A DNA stretch of 64,000 nucleotides from Phytophthora sp. 'mugwort' (taxonomy: Eukaryota > Oomycota > Peronosporomycetes > Peronosporales > Peronosporaceae): the NCBI GenBank assembly GCA_033558025.1, contig JAUCEF010000013.1, forward strand, positions 1,109,001 through 1,173,000, read 5' to 3'. Shown here one piece after another: positions 9,126-19,965 of the stretch. The translations under genes and the position numbers were made by a program. Every line of letters begins with the position of its first letter. The stretch's first letter is position 1. The notes beneath the pieces are model-generated. The model did no database searches, was not told where the DNA came from, and saw nothing but the letters and a program-made list of their open reading frames with translations.

Positions 9126-12100
9126 TTACAGCTTCATGGGGAGGGCGTCCCGGTGGTACTTATTGCGGAAGTAGTCGCGTACGTAGCCGAGCACGAAGAA
9201 GTACTCGTAGATGAGGACGGCGGCCGTGTCGGCAATGCCCCAGCCGAACAGTCCCCAACGGAACCCGACTGGCAGCGGAATGTCAGGCAGACCCACGACG
9301 TTCGTGCTGCTCGCCACACGGAACTGGTCGCTGAAGCGCGACGGCGGGCCCACGAACATGACCACGAGCACTACAAACAGCAGCGCGTACCAAAAGAGCA
9401 GAAACAGGTTGTGCCAGATCGGGCGACGGAAGCGTGAGCCTAGACCCATAGTAAGACCCGTCGACATCTGCTGGAAACAAATGATAAACCACAATGTGGA
9501 GCCCAGATTGCTGTCCTGTAGTAGCCACCACTGCACCAGGTTGACGTTGCTGGGCTGGAACGGACAGTACCAGGGCTGCGTGGTGAGGTCGTGGATGGCA
9601 AAGTACAGGAACAGCCAGTGGATCGCCGCCGCGCCCACAAGCGAGCACACGGTCGTGGGTCCCACCAGACTCGACGTGGGACGCTGCGATCCCATCTTTG
9701 CGAGCGGACGAGCACGCGTGAGGCCGTACGACAGTCCGACCAGGATGGCGCCGTCGAGGTACATGAAGCCGAACTGCGAGATGAAGACGCCGTTGTAGTA
9801 CATGACGATACGGCAGCCGATGCCGATGAGACCGTACATGATGAGATATTTGACGCTCGCGAACGACGTCGCCAGGGCACCTCGGCCTTCAAGCACCAGG
9901 TCCACTACCGACTTGAGAGTTCGCGACTTGCTTGTGAACGGAGACACCACCGAAGCCTCAGCATCACTGAGCGCAACACCAACGTGAGCGATACGCAGAG
10001 CCCCGCAGTCGTTCCCCCCATCGCCACACATGCCCGTGACTGAGCCCGTGGTCATGTGCAGCTTGACACAGTCCACTTTACCTTGAGGCGTCATACGGCT
10101 GAAGATGCGGATCTTAAGTAGAACCTTGTGGATGTCGCCCATCTTGACGAGATAGTCGAAGGCCTTACCGGTCACTGCCAGCTCCAGGTTCGTGTCCACC
10201 GCCTCGACCATGTCACGAATGTCATCGAACGCGAACACGTGCTGGGTCTCGACGTCCTTCCACGCGAGCATCGCGCCGGTCTTGTCGTCAGCCACCATGT
10301 CTCCAAGGATCATCTGTGCGTGCTCGTCGACCATGCCACTGGCACGCGCAATGTAGCAGCCCGTCATGGCGTTATCTCCCGTGATCATCACCGGACGGAT
10401 GTCGCCCTGTTTGAGCATAACAATGGCGTCGCGTGAGTCCTCCTTGATCTCATTGCGGAACATAATGAGACCTAATAGAGCCAAAGACTCCTCAACAGCG
10501 TCACGATCAGCCAGGAAGGCAGCAAGCTCCGCCTCACCCATGGCCGGCATCTCCTTGTACGCGATTCCCAGCACGTAGCAGCCGTTCTTGGCCAGATTCT
10601 CCGCCGTCTCAAAGTAGTTGGCCGGGATCGATTCGTGGCTGGATACTGACGCCATCTTCTCGTACGAACCCTTGCAGAAGACCAGGAGCTTGCCCGTGCT
10701 CTTCTGTTCCATCACGACACTCATCGACATGCGGTGGTGGTCGAATTCGAAACGTTTGACAAACTCGAGCTCTTCCGAGCCGTCGGCTGACTGCACGATC
10801 GGCAGTTGGCCTTCCAGCTCAATGAGCTGCCACTGCGTGCTCTTAAACATCTTCACTTCGACCTCGTTGCCGACCAGCTCGCCGTTCAGTGAGCCGACGG
10901 CGTGACAAGACGCCAACGAGAACTTCATCGTCTGGTTCAAAGACTCGTCAGTCATGTCATTAAACTCCGAAAGGAACTCGCCCGTCTCGCCGATGGGGAC
11001 GCATCCACGGTAGTCCAGACCTTCCTTCGTGATGGTGCCGGTCTTGTCGAAGCAGAAAACGCGCACCTTGCCACACAACGTGATACGCTGAGGGTTCAGA
11101 CAGAAGACGTCCTGCTTTATGAGACGCTTGGCGGCATTCACCTGTCCGATAGTCATCACGACCGGCAGTAGCGGATTAAGCACGGCACTGAACATGAACA
11201 TGCCGTACACAAAGGCGAACAGTGTGTTGCTGAGACCGGCATTTTCAATCAAGAACTTCATGGCGAAGTAGGCGGCGATGAGACCGATGACAAACAAGAT
11301 CGAGAACACGGCCTTGAGGTGCTCGTCGTACTTGAATCGGATGGGAGCCGGGTACAGAATGGCCTGTACGAGCTGGCCACGGCTCGTATGGGCACCGGTC
11401 GCCTGCGCGACGGCGAGGATCTCCTCGTCACGGCCCGAAGCCAGCGTCCTCGTGCCGGAGAAGAGCGTGTACTTCTTACCGTTGCCCTCAGCGTCGTACG
11501 CGTCGTTGCTGTCGTTGGGCAGTGGGAACTTCTGTACCGGCATCGACTCACCTGTGAGCATGGATTCGTCGCAAACCGTCGAGCCCTTGACGATCACCAA
11601 GTCGCAAGGCAGCTCCCAGTTCTCCGCCACACGTACCAGATCGCCCGGTGCCAGGTCCGAAGACTTGATAGTCGCCCAGTCACCGTCGCGCTTGACAGTC
11701 ACGTTCGCAACATAGTGGGTCATCTGCACTACAGACGAAAGCATACTGCGCTTGGCGTAGATGTTGAAGCCAGCAGCGAGCACGATCACTACCGTGTTGA
11801 GCACTGAGACCCAGACGTAGTCTGTGAAGTACCAGACATAGTAGCACATGAGCTGGTAGATGTAGAAGAATGAGAAGAACTCGTTGATAACCGACGTCGC
11901 CCAGGACGGCATTTCCACTTCAATAGCGTTGCGTCCCACGATATCTAGACGACGAGTGTGCTCGTCCCTGGTCAGTCCCTGTGCGTCCGACAGGATCTTG
12001 TCGTACGAGTCCGGGAGCACCACGGAGCCCGGCACGAACTTGCCTTCAACGTCGTCGAACGTGTAGCGCAGGTGCTGGAACTCCAGATAACGCGCGCCCT

Positions 12101-13400
12101 CCGCAGTCGTGTGCACCGCCACGGTCTCCTCCACGCCCTGACGCGAGTGCGGGAACAGGAAACTCTCCACTTTAAGTACCATCTGAGCGACGCCCGAGCG
12201 GTCCGCGAGCATGGTCTCGGTCACTTCCGGTTTGTACATGAGGACGCGCGTGCACTTGTCCAGCGCAGCGGGGAATCGGAAGAAGTTAAGGATCTTGAAG
12301 CGGTACACGACGACCACGACAAACCAGACGGTGGCGATGACCCAGAGCGAAATAAAGACCTTGATGACGACAGTCACGGGGTTGAACCAGGCGGCGTACT
12401 TGTCCGTCGCGAGCTTGCCCTGATTGTCACGAATCGCTAGAATGATCGGGATGTTGAGCAGCACCGTCATGAGCACGAAGTAGCTCAACACGACGTAGCC
12501 GATAGTCGAGTCGGTGTATCCCGTCTGTACAATGTCCTCGGTGCTGGTGCGTAGCTGTACCTCTGAAGGACGGTCCGCCAGCGACGGACGGGTGACGGGC
12601 GTCTTGATGCCGGGCGTCTCAGGCCCTCCACGATAATCAAGCAGCTTCTTGCCGCTGTCCGCAATGGACGTCAGAGGAGCAGCCGCGTCCGACGGCTGGT
12701 GCACACCGAGTATAGTGCGGAGCACCGCCCAGCACGCCAGACTGATAAAGCAGACGGCATAGATAACGTAGACAATCACAAGCGGCGTCTCCGTGAACGA
12801 GTTGAAACGGTAGACCGATACGCCCGACCCAGCGACGCACAGGCTCTGCGCCGTCGTGTTGACTGTGCCGTCGTCCAACATGATGCTCCGGCACACGGCA
12901 CCAATGGGCAGCGACGCATTGTTATTGCGCGGGTTGGGCGTGGACGTCCAGAAGACCGACGTGTCCGTCGAGTCCTCAGCCAGCGATGTGTTCTGCGTGT
13001 AGATGCCATCACTATCCGTGGGAAAAGTGCACTGCAGCGTACTCACGACCTTGCCGTTCACCGCGACATCGTGTAGACGGCACGTCTTGTCGGCCGCGCC
13101 GTACACGTAGCTGGGCGTGCCCGGCGCGTAGAGCGACACGTCTCCGTCCGGGTCGTAGTTGACCTGGCGGCTCTTCTGCCAGCCTTCGTCGTAGTAACTC
13201 GAGTAGCCGTCACCCTGTGGCTTATTGTAGCGGGTGTACACGCGGCCGTTAGCGACCGTCGAGCCCTCAGGGGCGCCCAGGTCGCAGCAGAAATACTCGG
13301 GCGCATGGTTAACCGCACACGCCGGATAATCCAGTTGGGACGCCGTGCCCGCGACGAGCGTGACAGGTAGCGACACGGCCAGCAGCTGGATGGTCCTCAT
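9126..13400 (-). CDS. P5-type (P5B-like, ATP13A-related) cation/polyamine-transporting ATPase
   Basis: 1,424 aa from the ATG at 13400. The open frame extends to 13604, but residues from 13400 (MRTIQLLAVSLPVTLVAG) give a signal peptide. P-type ATPase hallmarks appear in order: EFQHLRYTFDD before the first core helices (typical of P5B), APGDLV, TGES in the actuator domain, CFDKTGT phosphorylation site, KGSYE nucleotide-binding motif, ITGDN, then the hinge followed by NDCGALRIAHVGVALSDAEAS, strongly P5-like. Members sit in endolysosomal or ER membranes; P5B exports polyamines from lysosomes. Oddities: the hinge reads GDGGND instead of GDGAND, the M4 segment reads NPLLPV rather than the P5B PPALP, and the N-terminus carries a Cys-containing ectodomain of about 180 residues. 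Substrate therefore uncertain. Single exon. Confidence 0.9.
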   Translation of the reverse strand: MRTIQLLAVSLPVTLVAGTASQLDYPACAVNHAPEYFCCDLGAPEGSTVANGRVYTRYNKPQGDGYSSYYDEGWQKSRQVNYDPDGDVSLYAPGTPSYVYGAADKTCRLHDVAVNGKVVSTLQCTFPTDSDGIYTQNTSLAEDSTDTSVFWTSTPNPRNNNASLPIGAVCRSIMLDDGTVNTTAQSLCVAGSGVSVYRFNSFTETPLVIVYVIYAVCFISLACWAVLRTILGVHQPSDAAAPLTSIADSGKKLLDYRGGPETPGIKTPVTRPSLADRPSEVQLRTSTEDIVQTGYTDSTIGYVVLSYFVLMTVLLNIPIILAIRDNQGKLATDKYAAWFNPVTVVIKVFISLWVIATVWFVVVVVYRFKILNFFRFPAALDKCTRVLMYKPEVTETMLADRSGVAQMVLKVESFLFPHSRQGVEETVAVHTTAEGARYLEFQHLRYTFDDVEGKFVPGSVVLPDSYDKILSDAQGLTRDEHTRRLDIVGRNAIEVEMPSWATSVINEFFSFFYIYQLMCYYVWYFTDYVWVSVLNTVVIVLAAGFNIYAKRSMLSSVVQMTHYVANVTVKRDGDWATIKSSDLAPGDLVRVAENWELPCDLVIVKGSTVCDESMLTGESMPVQKFPLPNDSNDAYDAEGNGKKYTLFSGTRTLASGRDEEILAVAQATGAHTSRGQLVQAILYPAPIRFKYDEHLKAVFSILFVIGLIAAYFAMKFLIENAGLSNTLFAFVYGMFMFSAVLNPLLPVVMTIGQVNAAKRLIKQDVFCLNPQRITLCGKVRVFCFDKTGTITKEGLDYRGCVPIGETGEFLSEFNDMTDESLNQTMKFSLASCHAVGSLNGELVGNEVEVKMFKSTQWQLIELEGQLPIVQSADGSEELEFVKRFEFDHHRMSMSVVMEQKSTGKLLVFCKGSYEKMASVSSHESIPANYFETAENLAKNGCYVLGIAYKEMPAMGEAELAAFLADRDAVEESLALLGLIMFRNEIKEDSRDAIVMLKQGDIRPVMITGDNAMTGCYIARASGMVDEHAQMILGDMVADDKTGAMLAWKDVETQHVFAFDDIRDMVEAVDTNLELAVTGKAFDYLVKMGDIHKVLLKIRIFSRMTPQGKVDCVKLHMTTGSVTGMCGDGGNDCGALRIAHVGVALSDAEASVVSPFTSKSRTLKSVVDLVLEGRGALATSFASVKYLIMYGLIGIGCRIVMYYNGVFISQFGFMYLDGAILVGLSYGLTRARPLAKMGSQRPTSSLVGPTTVCSLVGAAAIHWLFLYFAIHDLTTQPWYCPFQPSNVNLVQWWLLQDSNLGSTLWFIICFQQMSTGLTMGLGSRFRRPIWHNLFLLFWYALLFVVLVVMFVGPPSRFSDQFRVASSTNVVGLPDIPLPVGFRWGLFGWGIADTAAVLIYEYFFVLGYVRDYFRNKYHRDALPMKL

Positions 13401-14372
13401 CGTAGCGACGATGACCGAAGACCTTTTGACTTGAGCTCGAGTCGACGGATTAAGGAATGGACGTCGTGTGAGTGAGTGGCAGTAGAGACGTCGCTTGACC
13501 TTCAAGCAAGCTCGCGTGGAGCGTAGCGTGACGGTTCTGTACGGTACAGAAACCAGTGGCTTTCGTCTCGTACACTTGGCAACGGACACGACTGACAGCA
13601 ACATCCTTCGACCTGAGAAGCATCTCCGATTCCCGCTCGCTGTACTTCATACCCTCCGTTCGCGTGGTGTGCAGTCTTCGGACGTGACAAGGATGAAACT
13701 TGGCGAGTGCGACGGGTGCTGCATTAAAGTGACGATGAGACCGCAGCTTTACTAGCCAGCGACGGTCGGCAAAAACACGCTCGCTGCGGTAACGCGGCCG
13801 TGCTTCGTCGACAGGACATCCGGTTCCGAGCGAGAGATGGCGCCGCTGTGTTCGACCAGCCATTCGAGGCGTGTTCGACCGGTCGCGAGCAGAGACCAGT
13901 CAAGAGTCCGATGCATATCATCAGTGATTCATTACGGACCTCTCACCCGACATCCATTGCGGAAATCTCGAACATCCTACGGCAAACCGGCACGGTTTCC
14001 ACCTTATGAGCTCAATGTGCTGCATGCAAGCACCCGTTCCTCATCTCCACTCGAAGTTGCAGCGTTTGCATTGCAGCACGGCTTGCCTGATAACATGAAC
14101 TCGAGACACTTCAACGATACGATATACCGTAGTACACAGCAGATGCAAGCGGCCGACACGTGTTGCTGCGTCATCCGTCCCACTCGCTCGTTGTTGGCCA
14201 TCCTTTGGTTGTCCACTGCGTGACGCCCAACACGCTGCCGGTCGTCGGTTTAACGTTCGTACCGTCAAAAACGGGTCGACACCCGCTGTCCGCGCTTTGC
14301 TCGACCCGTTCGTTTCGCAGTGGTCTAAATGTGTTCAACCTTGGGCAGACATTAAGTCCAGAGTCTCGGCAC
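13401..14372. other. divergent intergenic region, probable shared promoter
   Basis: About 970 bp between the ATPase (-) and the first WLGC gene (+). Open frames here (e.g. 13495-13755, 14004-14216) have no recognisable domain. The WLGC frame is open upstream to 14160, so its start could be earlier than 14373. Confidence 0.5.
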
Positions 14373-16989
14373 ATGAAGACGCGGCCAGCAGAAGCGTTGT
14401 TCGTACAGCATGGCCGCCTGGACAGAGGGTCCCGGCCCAGTACTAGACACGTACGAAGCGTACCAGGTGCTAGACAGCAATCACACGTCGTACCGTTAAG
14501 CTCTCACCCGTCCGCTCGAGATCTGCGTCAAGGACTCTCGACTACTCTCACTACACTTCATCGACAGAGCTTTGTAGCCATCAAGCGGCAGTATGTGTCG
14601 TTCAACGAAGCGTTTGGCGCTTTGGGGCTTCCGATGGTCGTCGTGGCGCTTGTTTGTATCTGTTGGACGACGTGGCTCATGATCCTGACGCTTGTTCCCA
14701 ACACGACGGCTAATTACCTCATGAGTACCAGTGAATATGACGACGGACAATTCTGGCTCATTCCACAAGAGTTTTCCGCCTTCCAAGTGCTAAGTACCGG
14801 TGGCTTTCTAGTTCTTCTTGTCTTATACCTGTTTATCCTGCTCAAGATGCTGATCTGGCGAGAGTATCACCACGTAGAAGGGTCATTACTTGATCGCATG
14901 TTCGAGTGGTGCATACCGAGACGAGTTCAACGCGAAAACTGGTCGATACTTGACTTAAAACCCCGAATAACCAGATTCATTTGGGAATTTTACGTCTTCG
15001 TCAAAGAACTCACCAGTTTTCGTGGCAAACACCGCAAATTATGGGTACGTGCGTGCCATTTATTGTAGTCTAAATTGACAATATTGCTTACTTTTTGGGG
15101 GGCTGGTAGAATTTGTGTTTAAAGACGCTGGACTTGACGATGCAATCCTTTATGCTCTATGAACTCTTGGAAGCCGGAACGCCCATGGAACTTACGGTCG
15201 GCTTTGCACTGTTCGCAGCGTTAAATTCGTTGTGTTGTGCTGTCGAGATAATCACTCACAGATTCACTGCGTTTGCTGAGATCCTCATCGACTCACTCTT
15301 TGATTTATCTGCTGCCGTGCTCTTCCCTATCGTCATCCTTGTGTACAGTGCGTACCAATTTGACTTTGATCGTGCCATGTACCAAATTAATACAGAACTA
15401 CTACCCGTTGGAAGTTTCGAAAGACGCGCACGGATGTTTGCCAACCCGAGGGAGATCGAACTCTTTCGTGTTTCGTTTGATTCTCTTCGAATCCGTAGTC
15501 TGACGGATTATTTCGTACGTCTTGGCATGAATCTCGGCTTTGCCTATCGCTTTAAGCGCGTCGTGGAGGTGCTTATCCAGATGCAAACCCAGAGACAACG
15601 CCAATCAGGGACAAGGAGAGGATCCATGGCACAACAGCATTCGAATTTGTTGGAATTTCCAACATTTGCGACTGGCAGACGCTCGTGTCAACGCACTGCT
15701 CCAAAATCAGTAGCTGTGCTTTTCCTGGCGTATAGTATCGGGGTCCTAGTTCTCACTCAACGAGCTATTTCCACTTCGCGAGCACTGTGTTCCTCATACC
15801 CGGAGTGTGTTGTCTTCGCTTACCGATGGAGACGCAGCGACTTCTGTCCGTGTCGAGCGCTAATTGATGGAAATCGAGCTCCAAAAACGTATTTTGAGTG
15901 GACCCACCCCGTCGATGCTACAAAGGCCGTGAAAGCGTTGGCCGTAGCAGGTACTTTGGAGACGTTCCAGCTCATTAATCGACAGCTAATCGTGCTACCG
16001 GATGAACTTCGAGGATGTCACAATCTCAATTTCATGTAGGTTTTTCTTAATTTTTTGGGTTCCAAGTTCCCAAATTTTCAAGATTCGTCTCGATACACCA
16101 GAATTCTAACATCCACTGCTACAGATCCCTAATCAATTGCGCCATCAAGGAGCTGCCACCATGGGCGAAGGAATTCCGCAAGTTACAGTATCTGTACGTT
16201 GCCACCACTGTTGATTTTTTTGATATGTTTTGTCATCATTTGGACTTATAAAAGCATTTTGTTTCTTACAGACAGATCGAAGGTAAAGTGGGGAGTGACA
16301 ATCTAGGCAACTTAGCTGATGATCTCTTCAGTGATATGCCCGACTTACGGTACTTGCAACTTGGTGTTCACCAACGAATGGTCCGATTGCCTCCTTTAAA
16401 CGGTGTGCCGAACCTGTCTGGCTTGGTTCTCGCTCGTATGAGCGCATTTACCGCGCTCCCCTCTTTCGAGCATCTTCCGCATCTTCGAAGACTCGAATTC
16501 AGCGTCATGAAGCTCCTCTCGTGGATCCCGGACCTTAAACCAGTAGGGACAATCGTCCACTTTGCAGTCTATCAAGGGGCCTCTCTGTGCTGCAATGGAT
16601 TTCTCGGATCTTGCAACCTCACAAACCCGTTTTGCACCAATACTTCGTGTCTCGATGACCCGTCACTTCAAGTTTCTCCTACGACACTAAAAGTCTTCAA
16701 TGCCTTTCCTGACAATGTTTGTCGACCGTACTCTGGAATCTCCCAGACCCCAACTACTACTTCGATTCGAATGTGCGATGGAGTACTATATCGACAGTGT
16801 CGTTTACCTGGTCTTGAAGACAACACGTGGGCCGTGGGGATTTGTTACAATCATCGTATGCAGGTTCTCGCCTGCAACTCGGATCCGGCAAAAATCCAAG
16901 TCCGGCGTCGACAAATCCAACGACGGGTTGGCACTCCCTGCGATCCAGTGGAAGAAGCATGGCTCGGCTGTACTATCTCGACAACATAG
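14373..16989 (+). CDS. WLGC-type leucine-rich-repeat membrane protein, copy A
   Basis: Four exons: 14373-15044, 15110-16035, 16125-16193, 16272-16989; all junctions are GT/AG and keep frame, giving 794 aa. Exon 1 encodes two membrane helices (GLPMVVVALVCICWTTWLM and FLVLLVLYLFILL regions). Exon 2 encodes three or so further helices and the conserved GSFERRARMFANPREIE segment, then a Cys-rich CVVFAYRWRRSDFCPCRA block. Exon 2's end, exon 3 and exon 4 form leucine-rich repeats. The C-terminus has paired cysteines (CCNGFLGSCNLTNPFC, CYNHRMQVLAC) and ends CDPVEEAWLGC. Annotated oomycete proteins carry a 'WLGC domain' name; function unknown. I infer a multi-pass surface protein with an extracellular LRR/Cys cap. 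Start uncertain: the frame is open back to 14160. First of a tandem array. Confidence 0.82.
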
Positions 16990-17133
16990 TCATATTTCGA
17001 AGTACGATTTCCTGGGCTACACCTACAGTTTTCGACAATGATATTTATAGATGCCTGGTTTTATTTTCAATTAAAATAAAATACCATCGTTTTGCTGCAT
17101 TCGTAAAAACTAACTTTAGGCCGAGAGTGAGCA

Positions 17134-19617
17134 ATGAGAGTCGCTCCTGGCGAAGCTCCGACTAAGAAGGACATTTCTCGACGGCCTAATGTCATTGGAG
17201 TCTCGTCCACGGGAGTTGCTCCGTTGGTCGCTCAGGAGAAGGACCCATGCGGTCCAATTTCCTTTCGAGATGTGTTCGGATTTCTTGGAATTCCAATTGT
17301 AGTCATCGTGGTGGGGTGCCTCGCTTGGACGCTTTGGCTCCTTATCCTGAGCCTCGCACCCAATGATGCCGCCAATTTCCTAATGGACACTAGCGAGCTT
17401 GATGGAGGACAGTTCTGGCTGATCCCAGACGAGTGGAGTATCCTACAGACTTTTAGTGTTGCGGGGCTCGCACTTGTGCTCCTATTTTACGTGTATATTC
17501 TCTTGAAAATTATCGTGTGGCGTTCGCAGAAGAACCTGCTGGAGAGAACAATTGACAAGTTTTTAGACTGCTGGAGAGCAGCAGCAAGATCAAGAGCGAA
17601 AGGGGCCTCGAACGCAACTTTTTCGCAAAAAACCTTTTGTAAGAGCTGGGAAATTTACGTCTTCTGGAAAGAACTCACGAATATTCACGGCGAGAAACGC
17701 AAGTTTTGGGTAAGAAACAACAACTAAACCAATCTTCGGTTCAACCTTTCTGTAGTTAAATTTTAACTTGATTATTTATGTTGAAATCCTCGACAGAACG
17801 TGTGTCTGAAGATCCAAGATTTAGTCATGTTGTCACTGCTTCTGCATGACCTACTGGAAGCCGGAACGCCTGTCGATATTGCGTACGGCTTGTCCGTTAT
17901 GGCGGCTTTAAATTCGTTTTTGTTTGCAGGCGCCATTTTCTTCTCCCGCTGCTCAGCGCTCGTTGAGATCCTCGTTGACGCGTTCTTCGACTTCGGTTCG
18001 ACTGTACTTTACCCCGTCATAGTACTTTACTACTGTACCAGGCGTTTCCAGTATAATCGAGCTGTCTATTTGATCAATCTGGAATTCTTACCAGTCGGAA
18101 GTTTCGAGAGACGAGCTCGAATGTATGCGAACCCGGCCGAAATCGCGCTGGTTCGAGCCTTCTTCGACTCGCTTCGTATTCAAGACTGGACCGACTTTAG
18201 TCTTCGTATTGGAATGAATCTCTCGTTCAGTTACCGACTCAAACGTATCCTCGAAGTTTTGATCGAGATGGGGTGTGAGAGTCAAAAACAACAGCCACAA
18301 CAGCAACGATCGATGCTGCGTCCTCCAGAATGTAGTGCGTCTATGGAACAAGTCGTGGCGCATCAACGACTTGTCCCCAAGTCCTTGGCCCTGTTATTCA
18401 TCATCTACAGTGTCGGTGTTGTAGTGATCACGTATGAGACGATCACAACGTCACAAATGGTATGTTCACCCCATCCGGAGTGCGTCGTCTTTGCTTATCG
18501 ATGGCGTACGTCCGAGCTCTGTCCGTGTCGAACAATTATCGCGGGGAATCCCGCGCCAATGACGTATTTCGAGTGGACAAACCCTGTGGATGTCACGAAA
18601 ACTGTCAGTGCGCTGGCTGCTGCAGGCACATTAGAGACATTGCAATTGATTAATCTACAACTGACGGTTTTGCCTCAGGAACTTCGGGGATGCCACAACC
18701 TGAAATTTTTGTACGTCAGCAAGTGCTTTTTTTGCTGTTGTTGTTTTTAATGATGCTAATTCTTTGTCCGCAGCTCTTTGATCAACTGTGCTACAGAAAA
18801 GTTACCCTCGTGGATGAAGGAGTTCTCCAAGCTAGAATATTTGTGCGTTTGATTATTCCTCGAGTAAAATGCGAATGTTGTTTTAGACTAAAAATTTCCA
18901 TTTATTTTTTATAGGCAAATTGAAGGCAAAGTCGGCAGTGCCAACCTTGGAGATCTCGCGCCAGATCTGTTCACTACCATGACGGAATTGAGTTATCTCC
19001 AGCTCGGTATTCACCCGCGTATGTTGCATCTTCCTCCACTCGATGGCGCCCCCAAGTTACGCAGTATCGTGTTTTCGCGCCTGTACAACCTGGTTCAAAT
19101 TCCAGTCTTGACAAGACAAACACGACTTGAGCGGCTCGAATTGACATCTTGCACGAGTATCGCGTCGTTACCAGATCTCGCATCTGCGACTTCATTACGA
19201 TACCTCATTATCCTTCAAGGTGCACACTTGTGCTGTAACGGGTTCCTCGGCACTTGCGATCTCACGAATCCATTCTGTAATGACGCCACTTGTCTAGAAG
19301 ATCCGATCCAAAAGGCCGTAAATTCCACGCTCCAAGCCTTCGAGACCTTTTCCGACTCTGTCTGTCAACCCTTTTCGGGGCTTTCGCAAGTGCCAACCAC
19401 CGAAACGATTCAAATGTGCGACGGAGTTCCGTTTCGGCAGTGTCATTTACCCAACACAGCCGTCGTCGGAATGTGTTACAATCACCGTATGCAGGTACTT
19501 GCATGCAATCCTGACCCGAGTAAAATTCGTGTTCGTCGACGGCAGATCGAAGACGCGGTGGGGGCTCCCTGTGATCCTATTGAGGAAGCCTGGTTGGGTT
19601 GTCCCGCCAGTACATAG
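17134..19617 (+). CDS. WLGC-type leucine-rich-repeat membrane protein, copy B
   Basis: Four exons with the same boundaries and phases as copy A: 17134-17709, 17797-18710, 18774-18842, 18915-19617, total 753 aa, intact. N-terminal helices (GIPIVVIVVGCLAWTLWLL; ALVLLFYVYILLKIIVW), conserved DGGQFWLIPDE, GSFERRARMYANPAE, CVVFAYRWRTSELCPCR, LRRs from the 69-base exon 3 onward, and the terminal block CCNGFLGTCDLTNPFC ... CYNHRMQVLAC ... CDPIEEAWLGC. Starts only 145 bp after copy A stops, in the same direction, so its promoter must be very short or start in the upstream UTR. Clear tandem duplicate. Function unknown. Confidence 0.85.
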
Positions 19618-19965
19618 GACTACATATTTTACCGTCGATTACGATAAATTACCAGAAAATAATTTGTCGTGTAAATTTCGGGAATGGACAACATGTAGAG
19701 AACTATTCTGGAAGGCCGTTGTGGCTAAGCTTAAGCTCTATTCTTACTAGTTGTCCGTCATTTCTCCATGAAAAAGCCATCTACTGAAGCGATAATCATG
19801 CGGTGTGGGCGAAAAGTTAACTCCAAGCTGTGGTCAGGTAACCTACGACGAGCTTGCAGGACTTCCGAGGTTGTACCAGTCGGTCCCACCCATCGCCCTC
19901 TCGTCCTCAAGTAAATTCGTTCAAAATTTACCTCCAACATCTCAGCGCTACCTCGACGAAGTATT

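Noticed and set aside
9591..10043. 150-codon ORFs on the plus strand inside the P5 ATPase gene
   Set aside because: Charged, composition-driven reverse-frame readings of a confident gene.
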